From contig JBCBAC010000010.1 of NCBI GenBank assembly GCA_038532735.1, positions 1-64,000 on the forward strand: DNA of 64,000 bases, written 5' to 3'. Source of the DNA: JAHTBL01 sp038532735. GTDB lineage: Bacteria > Pseudomonadota > Alphaproteobacteria > Rhodobacterales > Rhodobacteraceae. The position numbers and the translations under genes are program-made. This document shows positions 17,347-25,454 of this stretch, in pieces. Position 1 is the stretch's first letter. Each line of letters starts with the position of its first letter. A model generated the notes under the pieces. The model did not search any database. It saw only the letters and a program-made list of their open reading frames with translations, and had not been told where the DNA came from.

Positions 17347-17793
17347 TCAGATCTCCTGTGACAAAAGCAGAATTGCAGCACATATGAGCGCCAGCGAGAT
17401 GATCAGCGGGCTGAAGTAACGGCGGTTGTAGGTGCGAAAGGGTTCGTGCGCATTGGCTCGCACAAGATCAATATAGCCAAGAGCCCCTCAGATCAGGAAG
17501 ACGGAGGTCTCTGCGACCATCAACCAGAAAATGGCAGCCTGTCCAAACGGGCTTGGCAGCACACCGGTTTGCAAGAGAGGCAGCAGGCCCGCAATCCAGA
17601 TCGCGCCAGCAGCGATCACAGTGACAAAAAACTTCGCTACAGCTCCGATGTTGTGATCAAGCGAAGGGCCACCCACGGAAATCGCGAGTTCATGCTCAGT
17701 CTTGAATGGCCAAGGATTTCCAAAGGCCCAAACAAGGTGCAAGCCAGCAATGGGCCAAAGGATTGCAGCGATGATCAATGCCAGCAGGGTCAT
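17347..17793 (-). pseudogene. DUF3995 membrane protein interrupted by one in-frame TGA
   Basis: The frame starting MTLLALIIAAILWPIAGLHLVWAFG has the DUF3995 opening and runs 101 codons to TGA at 17488-17490. The same frame continues GALGYIDLVRANAHEPF, then a TYNRRYFSPLIISLAL stretch matching the usual DUF3995 C-terminus, and ends at TGA 17347-17349, one base before the next gene. So a single nonsense codon (CGA to TGA would restore Arg) splits an otherwise intact 148-aa gene. It may be a real pseudogene, a truncated protein, or a base-call error. The start overlaps the upstream stop as ATGA. Confidence 0.75.
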
Positions 17794-18263
17794 GCCGGGC
17801 CCCTCGTTTTCTTGACTTGTGTAGGGGTGTCGAAGCGACGCGGATGCCCACAACAATGCATGAGCCGCGCCCACGCAGCGCAGGGCGGCATTACCCAACC
17901 AGCGGCGGCCTCAATCATTTGGTGGATTTGCGAGCAGGTGCCAGTCGGAACGGCTTGAAGTTTGTATCTCACGACCAATAGAACGAGATCGCTTTGGCTT
18001 GAGGCAAAACACATCTGCTCGTCGTCACGTTGCAGTACCTGCATGCGGTGAAGCTGATGAGTTAATCCATCAAGGAGTGACGCGTACGCGTCGCGCGCTT
18101 GGCCTTCGTAAATCCGCTCAAATAGAAATTGACAAATAGCCAAGAGGACCACCGTCGCTCTTTTCAAATGGTCGAGCTTCGTCCCCACATCCCAAAGCTG
18201 GCGTGCAAGAAACGCATTTTGGTGGCTGAGTTCGATCTCGTGCGACACGCAATCAAACCTCAA
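17790..18263 (-). CDS. unrecognised ORF in small-gene chain
   Basis: 157 codons from a TTG (a GTG five codons later is possible). The first two thirds are plausibly helical (LSHQNAFLARQLWDVGTKLDHL); the last 40 residues look unusual (Cys/Pro/Arg-rich). It overlaps the ABM-like gene upstream by 11 bp and the DUF3995 start by 4 bp, which argues it is, or was, translated. No family recognised; it may be decaying like its neighbour. Confidence 0.35.
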   Translation of the reverse strand: MRFDCVSHEIELSHQNAFLARQLWDVGTKLDHLKRATVVLLAICQFLFERIYEGQARDAYASLLDGLTHQLHRMQVLQRDDEQMCFASSQSDLVLLVVRYKLQAVPTGTCSQIHQMIEAAAGWVMPPCAAWARLMHCCGHPRRFDTPTQVKKTRGPA

Positions 18264-18585
18264 GTCTTCTAAGTGCAGGCGCTGGAGCTTTTTCCAGGAC
18301 CCAAAACCGCATAGAGGCGTTCACTGAGACCCAGGTTTCAAAGATTGTGAAGCGACCATCACTTGCTGCAAAAGCATCCGCCTTCATACACCCTGGGGCA
18401 CGCCGCAGGTGTTCGATCAGCTCTCCCGCCTTTTCAGCGGATGAAACATGCGTCACTCGCAGGACGGGTTCAGTTTCTCGGCCAAGGGCTTTCGCTGGCC
18501 AAGCCCTGAGCTGCGACACAAGTCCCAAAGCAGGAACCGCCGCGACAACGGTGCGCCGCGTTAAAGCTGTAACATCACCCATCAC
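18253..18585 (-). CDS. Tat/signal-bearing ABM-fold protein
   Basis: About 110 aa beginning at GTG 18585 or ATG 18582. The N-terminus LTRRTVVAAVPALGLVSQL has a twin-arginine pair and hydrophobic core, so export is likely. The remainder (VLRVTHVSSAEKAGELIEHLRRAPGCMKADAFAASDGRFTIFETW) fits a dimeric alpha/beta-barrel antibiotic-biosynthesis-monooxygenase (ABM) domain. It starts within the stop of the 96-aa ABM gene. The substrate is unknown. Confidence 0.6.
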   Translation of the reverse strand: MMGDVTALTRRTVVAAVPALGLVSQLRAWPAKALGRETEPVLRVTHVSSAEKAGELIEHLRRAPGCMKADAFAASDGRFTIFETWVSVNASMRFWVLEKAPAPALRRLEV

Positions 18586-18872
18586 ATCACCATCCGATCA
18601 TAGTAGGTGACCTTTGGAGGTCCTGCCATGAACCACAGAAGTGCCGCCATGACCCCGCGTTCTTCAATGAATGCAAGGTAGGCTTGATGGTGTTCACGGC
18701 TCAGCCACTCTTCGTGGATCAGAAAAGCGCGCGTGTCTGGATCGTAGTAGAGCGTGACACTCAACGCGCCGGCAAAGCCACGGACGTTGGGTAGGTTCTC
18801 ATCCAGAAAAGCCGACAGCGCTTCGAAAGCGTCCTCTTGCACTGTCATCTCCAGCGTCACCCAGATCGTCAT
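18582..18872 (-). CDS. ABM-domain (putative quinol monooxygenase-like) protein
   Basis: 96 aa. MTIWVTLEMTVQEDAFEALSAFLDENLPNVRGFAGALSV, then YYDPDTRAFLIHEEWLSREHHQAYLAF, follows the ABM pattern of one beta-alpha-beta-beta repeat with the (I/H)EEW strand. It heads the leftward chain of overlapping small genes, 106 bp downstream of the AraC gene. Such proteins are often cofactor-free oxygenases or quinone-related enzymes. Confidence 0.8.
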   Translation of the reverse strand: MTIWVTLEMTVQEDAFEALSAFLDENLPNVRGFAGALSVTLYYDPDTRAFLIHEEWLSREHHQAYLAFIEERGVMAALLWFMAGPPKVTYYDRMVM

Positions 18873-18978
18873 GTTTTGTCTCCTTCATTTATCTGGAGAC
18901 AGCTTCGTGTGTTGCGGACGCTCGGGATAGAAAGCACAAATCAGAAATCGGGATTTTGTGTCAGTTTCAATCCATCAT

Positions 18979-19878
18979 TCACGCCAAATGCAAACGCCGC
19001 TGCTTTGGCGTTTCGTTGAACAGGCTTTTGTATGCTTTGATGAAATGGGACGTGTCTGAAAAACCCGCCGCTATTGCAATATCCGCAATCGTATCTTCGG
19101 TGTTAACCACCTTGTCGTCGGCATGCTCGAGGCGAGCGCGCCGAAGCCAAACACTCGGCGGTTCCCCAAACTCCCTCTTAAAATCCCTTTGAAAGGCAGA
19201 AACAGACCGTCCGGAAAGTGTCGCATAGTCCGCAATCGACAAGTCTGCCAATGCATGCGCTCGCATGATCTGCTTGATGTTTCGGCGCGCACGATTGGCG
19301 TTTTCATGAACGAGGAAATTGTGAAGCTGCCCATCTGCGTCGTGCATGTGTAACAGCAAAAGCAGTTCGAGAAGCTTCGCTTTTACCAGCGTCGGTGGCG
19401 CACTCAGATCACCATACACTTTGGGAAGCGCATCAACATACGCGCGCAAAGAGGGCGATCCAGCAAAGATCGCAGTTTTGCTGGCTGGAGCAGCTGCTAC
19501 TCTTCTTGCCGTCGCCGATAGATACTCGCCAATCACTGCATCGCTAAAAAAGAACAGGTAGGCTTCCAACGGGCCTTCGGCGTTTGAGAAATCAGAGATC
19601 ATGTGATGATGCCGAGGCACCAGCAGCGTATCACCGGGTTGAACGGTCGTTTCTTCGCCATCCGCGTCAAAGAATGTCTCTGTCCCTCGTATGACATAGG
19701 CAAGACACGGTGCGTTCGAAAAGAACTCCGTGCCGAAGGCGGTTTGACGCAAGAGCTTATGAAAAGTCCCGGCACGCCCGCTTGTCATGACCGCCCGAGC
19801 ACCAGCGAATTGGCGCAAACCTTCAGGGATTAGAAGGATATTACCGTTTGATGCTGTCACTGACGTTAGAGGAGCCAT
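18979..19878 (-). CDS. AraC-family transcriptional regulator
   Basis: 299 aa. The N-terminal half is cupin-like (DGEETTVQPGDTLLVPRHHHMISDF); the C-terminal about 100 residues carry the double helix-turn-helix (LADLSIADYATLSGRSVSAFQRDFKREFGEPPSVWLRRARLEHA, then IADIAIAAGFSDTSHFIKAYKSLFNETP). The ATG at 19878 is preferred to a TTG just before it. It stands upstream of the ABM small-gene chain in the same direction and divergent from a TetR gene, so it likely controls the chain. Confidence 0.92.
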   Translation of the reverse strand: MAPLTSVTASNGNILLIPEGLRQFAGARAVMTSGRAGTFHKLLRQTAFGTEFFSNAPCLAYVIRGTETFFDADGEETTVQPGDTLLVPRHHHMISDFSNAEGPLEAYLFFFSDAVIGEYLSATARRVAAAPASKTAIFAGSPSLRAYVDALPKVYGDLSAPPTLVKAKLLELLLLLHMHDADGQLHNFLVHENANRARRNIKQIMRAHALADLSIADYATLSGRSVSAFQRDFKREFGEPPSVWLRRARLEHADDKVVNTEDTIADIAIAAGFSDTSHFIKAYKSLFNETPKQRRLHLA

Positions 19879-19974
19879 CAATGAGGCCTCAGTAGCTTAT
19901 TTGCCCAAACCGTAACTCATGTTATGTTTTGGAACAACTGGCGCTGTAGCGTCAGAAAAGCGCAGGCAAACCCC

Positions 19975-20526
19975 ATGGTAAAACGTTTCAAGAAGTCGGA
20001 TTGGCTGGCCCTTGGCCTTGAGGAACTTGCGTCAAATGGGCCCGACGCGCTCCGCGTTAAAGAGTTGTGCGCGGCTGCCGGCAAGACCGTGGGCTCGTTT
20101 TATCATCACTTCGAAGATCAAGCTGCGTTCATCGACGCGCTTATGGAACACTGGCATAAGACGTTCACCCGGCCCGTGATAGACATGCTGGAACAAATCG
20201 ACGATGCACAACAACGCGCCAAAGAGTTGTCTGGCCTCGCGACCAAGCTCGACCCCTCGATTGAAGTTGGCATCCGCCTTCTGGCTAATCAAAATGCGCA
20301 GGTTCAGCGGGTTGTCGAATGCATTGATCACGAACGCATCGCCTACGTTACAAAACTGTATGCAGGGCGTTTCAATCTTGCAGAAGACGAAGCCGCCATG
20401 CTTGCCAAGCTAGAGTATGCTGCCTTTGTGGGGGCGCAACACGTATTCCAAAAACACTACTCAGAGCTGGGCCCACAACTTTCTGCGCTTTTGCAGTCTA
20501 CGCTGGAAGCCAAGTTTTTAGTCTAA
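19975..20526 (+). CDS. TetR/AcrR-family regulator
   Basis: 183 aa from MVKRFKKSDWLALGLEEL; an upstream in-frame ATG at 19924 would add 17 atypical residues. The HTH is NGPDALRVKELCAAAGKTVGSFYHHFEDQAAFIDAL. The C-terminal domain is helical with no recognised ligand motif. Divergent from the AraC gene with a 96-bp gap, it may jointly govern the small-gene chain. Confidence 0.88.
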   Translation: MVKRFKKSDWLALGLEELASNGPDALRVKELCAAAGKTVGSFYHHFEDQAAFIDALMEHWHKTFTRPVIDMLEQIDDAQQRAKELSGLATKLDPSIEVGIRLLANQNAQVQRVVECIDHERIAYVTKLYAGRFNLAEDEAAMLAKLEYAAFVGAQHVFQKHYSELGPQLSALLQSTLEAKFLV

Positions 20527-20862
20527 AGATGCTGGCCCGTCGCTGCCGGCAACGCGGTACACATACCAACCAGCCAACAAATTCTTCGCAACACTAACAA
20601 TTCCGAAACCCGACAGATCCGTCACCACATTGGTGAAAGGCATAGACACTAGAAATTGCCTTTTTAAGGCAAGACTGTCGCAAGAAGACCGGGCCGGGCG
20701 ATTGTCATGCCAAAGTCTGCCGCACAAGCTAAGAGCAGACATATTATGGTGCGCCATCTTCGGGCGTCGGCTGGCAGAGCCGCGCACCAAACGCGGCCTG
20801 ACAAATTTCCAGTTTTTTTGAATATGGTTCAAGCGCCTGTACGACATACTCAGGCCGCTGAG
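20527..20862. other. 336-bp stretch without a supported gene
   Basis: Both strands contain only short frames that lack a ribosome site or recognisable family. Nothing repeat-like or tRNA-like is seen. It may be decayed coding sequence downstream of the TetR gene. Confidence 0.5.
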
Positions 20863-21048
20863 TTAAAAGCGATCCAGCAATCGGCTCAGGATGGGAACGA
20901 TCAAGAGGCTCGTTGCAGGGACCATAAGGCCGGTAAGAACGAACGTCCGAGCGACCAAGGGCCATTGACCAATGAAACCCTCAAGAGCAAGCAGGAGCAC
21001 CGTGATCGTGGGCCACGCGGCCACCCAAGTGATCATAACACTGCGCAT
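20863..21048 (-). CDS. small two-helix membrane protein
   Basis: 61 aa from MRSVMITWVAAWPTITVLLL, with two hydrophobic helices and a basic end (SRLLDRF). Its pattern (Trp-rich first helix, VPATSLLIVPILSRL second) resembles DUF2798-type proteins, though identity is uncertain. The ATG lies one base after the aldo/keto reductase stop, so it is co-transcribed. Confidence 0.6.
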   Translation of the reverse strand: MRSVMITWVAAWPTITVLLLALEGFIGQWPLVARTFVLTGLMVPATSLLIVPILSRLLDRF

Positions 21049-21049
21049 A

Positions 21050-21844
21050 TCAGGCTCTAAATGCCGCTGCGTTGTCTTCCAAATGTGCAATTGTTGTCGT
21101 GCCAGGGATGACAAGGACGTTCGGCGCGCGCGCTAACAATGTGCGCAGCGCCTTGCCGGGATCGACTGCCGCGCCTTGTGCCATCGGGTTTGCACCCAAG
21201 GGTCCGTGTGGGACAAAGCCGATGCCCTGATCATTGAGCCAATCAATCATGTTTTCCAAATCGTCATCGCGTGTATCAGCGGGCGAGTAACGGTTCTGGA
21301 CCGCAGCAATTGGCGCGATACGCAAAGCCTCCTCAACTTGTGAACGGGACACATTCGACAAACCAATCATGTCGATCTTCCCGGCTTGCCGCATCTCCTC
21401 AAGGGCAGCCACACTTTCGGAGATTAGGGTAACACCGTCTGGCGCATGCACATAGTAGAGGTCGATTTTATTTGTTCGAAGGGTGGCAAGGCTTTCCCGA
21501 AGATGTCGTTTCATAGTTTCAGCCGATGTGTCCCGACTGATGCTTGTCGCTGTCTTCTCCACGCCACCTTTGGAGGCGATAAACATCTCGCCGTAGCTGC
21601 CTTCCTTATCCAAGAGAGCTTCCGCAATGAGCTTTTCGTTTTCGTGAGGGCCATATGCGCGGGCGGTGTCAATATGGTGGATACCCAGATCGCGGGCACG
21701 TTGCAGAAGTTCAATGCCGGCCTGCCAATCTGCGTAGGGTCCAAAATTGCGCGGTTGGGCCGTCAGACGCATGGCGCCGTATCCTATGCGATTTACAGTC
21801 CGCCCGTTCAGAAAAGTGAAGGTCGTATTCAGATCGTTTGTCAT
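21050..21844 (-). CDS. aldo/keto reductase
   Basis: 264 aa NADPH-dependent carbonyl reductase. The start MTNDLNTTFTFLNGR is supported by AAAGGAAC and by family length; upstream codons are non-family. The catalytic tetrad is complete: Asp59 and Tyr64 in HIDTARAYGPHENE, Lys92 in IASKGG and His133 in YYVHAPDG. Divergent from a LysR gene, with an inverted repeat between, so it is probably LysR-controlled. Substrate unknown. Confidence 0.94.
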   Translation of the reverse strand: MTNDLNTTFTFLNGRTVNRIGYGAMRLTAQPRNFGPYADWQAGIELLQRARDLGIHHIDTARAYGPHENEKLIAEALLDKEGSYGEMFIASKGGVEKTATSISRDTSAETMKRHLRESLATLRTNKIDLYYVHAPDGVTLISESVAALEEMRQAGKIDMIGLSNVSRSQVEEALRIAPIAAVQNRYSPADTRDDDLENMIDWLNDQGIGFVPHGPLGANPMAQGAAVDPGKALRTLLARAPNVLVIPGTTTIAHLEDNAAAFRA

Positions 21845-21881
21845 GTCGTTGTTCCTTTCGTTTGTGTTGCAAGGAACATAC

Positions 21882-21903
21882 CTACCGGGCCGCGCAACGG
21901 TAG
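21882..21903. promoter_or_regulatory. inverted repeat between aldo/keto reductase and lysR
   Basis: CTACCG-N10-CGGTAG is a perfect 6-bp inverted repeat centred between the divergent starts (21844 and 21939). Spacing and place fit a LysR-type binding site (inference). Confidence 0.5.
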
Positions 21904-21938
21904 TAGCATGAAAAGTAATACTGCTATACGATAGGCGT

Positions 21939-22838
21939 ATGAGCACTCGTTTTGACCGCCTCACCTTACTTGAGACTTTTGTTCGCATTGCGGAACGGCA
22001 ATCGCTGTCCGGCGCGGCACGTGATCTTGGAACATCTCAGCCGTCAGTGTCCCGTCAACTTACCGCACTCGAAGATCGCCTCGACGTTGTTCTCGTGCGC
22101 CGCACAACACATGATGTGACACTAACGCCAGACGGTCTGACGCTGTTGTCGGATGCGCGCCGCATGATCGGAGAATGGGCGGCTATAGAGGATCGTCATA
22201 GCGAGGATAACGAACTGAAAGGCACGATCCGCGTCATCGCACCGGTCGCACTTGGCCAAAGCCTCTTCATTGAGGCCGCGTCGCAGTTCATGAAGGATCA
22301 CCCTAATATCACGATCGATTGGTGGTTGCGCGATGACACCATTCGCTTTGCTGAAGAAGGCTGCGATTGTTGGCTCAAGATCGGCCCGGTCCCTGATGAA
22401 ACACTCGTTGTCCGCGAATTGGCCAGAGTAGAGCGCCTTGTCGTCGGGACACCGGACTTTATGATGCAACATGCGGGACTTGATCTGAACTCTATGCCTT
22501 GGCTGACGCTCGGTCCATTCGAAGGAAACCGTATCGAGTTATTTGATCCGCGTGGGATCCAACAGACATTCTCTGTCACGCCAAAATTGGCGAGTGATAA
22601 CATCTTCGCAGTCTACCAGGCGACACGGCATGGCGTTGGAGTATCCATCATGCCGCATTGGTTTGTTGCATCAGACCTGGAACTCGGAACGCTGATTGAC
22701 GTGGCACCAAACCTTAGAGCTGGGCAGTTGCCCGTTAATCTCGCTCTGGCATCAGGAACGAGGCGACCGGCTCGGGTCGAACAGTTCTGTAATGCGCTCC
22801 AAGACTGGTGTGATGCACAATTCCTTACCCGGACGTGA
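21939..22838 (+). CDS. LysR-family transcriptional regulator
   Basis: 299 aa. The N-terminal winged HTH is clear (LLETFVRIAERQSLSGAARDLGTSQPSVSRQLTALEDRL), followed by a type-2 periplasmic-binding-like effector domain. Length is typical. It most likely controls the divergent aldo/keto reductase and small membrane protein. It is the last plus-strand gene of the accessory part; the 219 bp to cmk are without a supported gene. Confidence 0.94.
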   Translation: MSTRFDRLTLLETFVRIAERQSLSGAARDLGTSQPSVSRQLTALEDRLDVVLVRRTTHDVTLTPDGLTLLSDARRMIGEWAAIEDRHSEDNELKGTIRVIAPVALGQSLFIEAASQFMKDHPNITIDWWLRDDTIRFAEEGCDCWLKIGPVPDETLVVRELARVERLVVGTPDFMMQHAGLDLNSMPWLTLGPFEGNRIELFDPRGIQQTFSVTPKLASDNIFAVYQATRHGVGVSIMPHWFVASDLELGTLIDVAPNLRAGQLPVNLALASGTRRPARVEQFCNALQDWCDAQFLTRT

Positions 22839-23057
22839 AGCAGTCATTGCAGCTTAGAGATTAGCACCCGCAATGGGCGCAAAGACGATTTTGAAAGTGC
22901 TGTTGTGGGGGGCGTTACTTGACGCAACCCGAAATCAAGAACAGCCCAAATCGAACAGGAGCAGCGCGCGCTCTCGGTGATGAAATCTCGCCGAGTTATT
23001 CGTTCCCCGCGGCTCCAAAGCAACGGCTTGAACCTACTTACAGATTGGAACCCGCTT
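22839..23057. other. intergenic junction between accessory and core segments
   Basis: No gene supported. It includes an imperfect hairpin (CTCGG...CCGAG, near 22970-23000) and a minus-strand frame of weak quality. It marks the change from accessory genes to the cmk-aroA block; rpsA, which commonly follows cmk, is absent. Confidence 0.5.
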
Positions 23058-23675
23058 TCATGTGAGACCACCGCGCACAGCATCAATATGTGCTATTGCC
23101 GTGGCCACTGCAGTCTCGATATCCATTTCGGACGTGTCGATCACGACCGCCCCCTCTGCCGCTTTCAGCGGGGCGGTTGCGCGTTCACTGTCGCGCGCAT
23201 CGCGAGCTTGCACGTCGGCCAGAACCGCCTCGAATGCAGCCTCAATCCCGCGTACGGTAAGTTCCTTGAACCGGCGCTCTGCCCTGACCTCTGCCGAGGC
23301 GGTAACGAACAGCTTCACCTCCGCCTCGGGGCAGATCACCGTGCCGATATCGCGCCCATCCAGAACCGCGCCGCCCGCACGCCGAGCAAACGCCCGCTGG
23401 AAATCGACCAAAGCCGCGCGGACCTCTGGGATGACCGCCACTTTGGAGGCCGCATCTGCCACTTCCGGCGTACGGAGGGCGGGATTCTCAAGGTCTTCGG
23501 CCACCAGTGTTTCTGCCGCATCAATCGCTGGTGTGCCGTTCAAGGTCAGCGCACCAACGGCTCGATAGAGCAACCCTGTGTCCAGATGCGCAAATCCAAA
23601 ATGCGCCGCGACAGCTTTTGAGACCGTTCCCTTGCCCGCCGCCGCTGGCCCGTCGATTGCGATGGTAAAACTCAT
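23058..23675 (-). CDS. cmk: cytidylate kinase
   Basis: 205 aa; phosphorylates CMP and dCMP with ATP. Walker A GPAAAGKGT (9-17) is followed by AHLDTGLLYRAVGAL, DGRDIGTVICPEAEVKLFVTA and the lid-type RDSERATAPLK, all Cmk signatures. The start overlaps the GFA stop as ATGA. The usual partner rpsA is missing downstream. Confidence 0.96.
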   Translation of the reverse strand: MSFTIAIDGPAAAGKGTVSKAVAAHFGFAHLDTGLLYRAVGALTLNGTPAIDAAETLVAEDLENPALRTPEVADAASKVAVIPEVRAALVDFQRAFARRAGGAVLDGRDIGTVICPEAEVKLFVTASAEVRAERRFKELTVRGIEAAFEAVLADVQARDARDSERATAPLKAAEGAVVIDTSEMDIETAVATAIAHIDAVRGGLT

Positions 23676-24052
23676 GGCCCCTCCGACACCGGAACATCCT
23701 CCGGCAGCTCATAGTAATCGCCCTTTTCGGCTGCAAAGATATGGCCGGTGATGGTCAGACCTGTCGGGGTGTCAAACGCCCCCATCTGGATCGATAGGTC
23801 CGCCGCACCATCTCCCCGCTGAAAAAGTTGTGCGCCGCAGGTCGCGCAGAACCCACGCGCGACGTCAGGCTTGAACGCGTACCATGTCACGTCACCTGTG
23901 ATCGTGATCGCGTTGACAGGCGCTGCGGTTGCGACATCAAAATGCCCACTGCCCTTACGGCATTGCACACAATGGCAGGCAACCGCCGGTGCCAACGGCC
24001 CTTCGACTGCAAAGGTCACGCCCCCGCAGATGCAGGACCCGCGATGGGTCAT
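23672..24052 (-). CDS. GFA-family (CENP-V/GFA zinc) protein
   Basis: 126 aa. Zinc-binding cysteines appear in GSCICGGVTF, CHCVQCRKGSG and FCATCGAQLF, the pattern of glutathione-dependent formaldehyde-activating-enzyme relatives. Enzymatic role of most members is uncertain. It is tightly inserted between aroA and cmk with ATGA overlaps on both sides. Confidence 0.92.
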   Translation of the reverse strand: MTHRGSCICGGVTFAVEGPLAPAVACHCVQCRKGSGHFDVATAAPVNAITITGDVTWYAFKPDVARGFCATCGAQLFQRGDGAADLSIQMGAFDTPTGLTITGHIFAAEKGDYYELPEDVPVSEGP

Positions 24053-25395
24053 ATCCGCTCCAGCTTGGCGCCCAATTGCGCCATCAGCGGCTCGAAAATC
24101 GGAAAGGATGTTGCAATGGGGCCGCCGTCATCGACGCGCACCGGGGCCTGTGCCCCCATCCCGAGGCACATGAAGGACATCGCAATACGGTGATCCAGAT
24201 GGCTTGCCGCCTTACCACCACCGGGCACATTTTCGGGGCCAAGCCCATGCACCGTCATGCTGTCCTCCGTCTCGTCCACGGTGATGCCGTTGGTGCGCAG
24301 CCCAACGGCCATCGCGTCAATCCGGTCGCTTTCCTTGACGCGGAGTTCCTTGACACCTTCCATCACCGTCTGACCGCTTGCAAAGGCGGCAACAACCGAC
24401 AGGATTGGGTATTCATCAATCATGCTAGCCGCGCGCTCCGGCGGCACGGTAATACCCTTCATCTCAGGCGAATAGCGAGCGCGTAGATCGGCGACAGGTT
24501 CACCACCCTCGACCCGCTCGTTCTCATAGACCAGATCAGCGCCCATCTCGCGCAAGGTCGTGTAAAGTCCCGACCGCGTCGGGTTCAACCCGATCCCCGG
24601 CACCAACACATCCGAGCCCTTGGTGATCAGCGCCGCACAGACCGGAAACGCCGCTGAGCTTGGATCGCGCGGCACTACAATTGTCTGCGCCTGCAATTCA
24701 GGCTGGCCGGTCAGGGTGATCACACGTCCCTCACTCGTCTCTTCGACGCTGATTTCAGCGCCAAAGCCCGCCAACATCCGCTCTGTATGATCGCGGGTCG
24801 CCTCTTTCTCAATGACCACCGTTTTGCCGGGTGCATTCAGTCCTGCGAGCAGCACTGCCGATTTCACCTGTGCCGACGGCATCGGCACCGTGTAACGCAC
24901 CGGCACAGGTTCTGCTGCGCCGACAATCGTCATGGGCAAGCGACCACCTTCGCGCCCGTAAGAGGCCGCACCGAACTCTGCAATCGGGTCCGTGATGCGC
25001 CCCATAGGACGCCCGCGCAAAGAGGCATCGCCGGTGAAGGTCGCCGTGATCGGGGACGTCGCCATCGCGCCCATGATCAACCGCACACCGGTGCCGGAAT
25101 TGCCACAGTCAATGACCTGATCGGGCTCAGCAAACCCGCCGACACCAACACCTTGCACCGACCAGTTGCCACCGCCATGATCTGTGACCTCCGCCCCGAA
25201 GACGCGCATCGCCTTGGCGGTATCCAGCACGTCCTCGCCTTCCAGCAAGCCGCTGATCTTCGTCTCGCCAACGCAGAGCGCACCTAAGATCAAAGAGCGA
25301 TGCGAGATCGACTTGTCACCCGGCACCTCGGCGACACCGCTTAGCGGACCACAAGGGTGCGAAATCATCGGAATTGGCGTGCCGTGGCTGGACAT
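24049..25395 (-). CDS. aroA: 3-phosphoshikimate 1-carboxyvinyltransferase (EPSP synthase, CP4-like class)
   Basis: 448 aa; joins PEP and shikimate-3-phosphate in aromatic amino-acid synthesis. Motifs: VPGDKSISHRSLILGAL, LLEGEDVLDTAKAM, RPMGRI, MPSAQVKSAVLLAGLN, ATRDHTERMLAGFGA, RVKESDRIDAM and the end HLDHRIAMSF. The layout and residues follow the class II Agrobacterium CP4 type. The PEP-site loop reads CGNSGTG, with Gly where CP4 has its resistance-linked Ala (GNAATG). First gene of an aroA-GFA-cmk unit. Confidence 0.96.
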   Translation of the reverse strand: MSSHGTPIPMISHPCGPLSGVAEVPGDKSISHRSLILGALCVGETKISGLLEGEDVLDTAKAMRVFGAEVTDHGGGNWSVQGVGVGGFAEPDQVIDCGNSGTGVRLIMGAMATSPITATFTGDASLRGRPMGRITDPIAEFGAASYGREGGRLPMTIVGAAEPVPVRYTVPMPSAQVKSAVLLAGLNAPGKTVVIEKEATRDHTERMLAGFGAEISVEETSEGRVITLTGQPELQAQTIVVPRDPSSAAFPVCAALITKGSDVLVPGIGLNPTRSGLYTTLREMGADLVYENERVEGGEPVADLRARYSPEMKGITVPPERAASMIDEYPILSVVAAFASGQTVMEGVKELRVKESDRIDAMAVGLRTNGITVDETEDSMTVHGLGPENVPGGGKAASHLDHRIAMSFMCLGMGAQAPVRVDDGGPIATSFPIFEPLMAQLGAKLERI

Positions 25396-25454
25396 GAGGA
25401 CCCCTCTTTTGCAGTCCTACGCGTCTTAGCGTGCTGCACTCGCCGCGAAAAGCC

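Noticed and set aside
17488..17490. Selenocysteine at the DUF3995 TGA
   Set aside because: DUF3995 has no known Sec position, the expected residue is Arg-like, and no SECIS hairpin follows.
20518..20847. 109-codon minus-strand frame in the gap after the TetR gene
   Set aside because: No start signal or family; residues look mixed, possibly decayed sequence.
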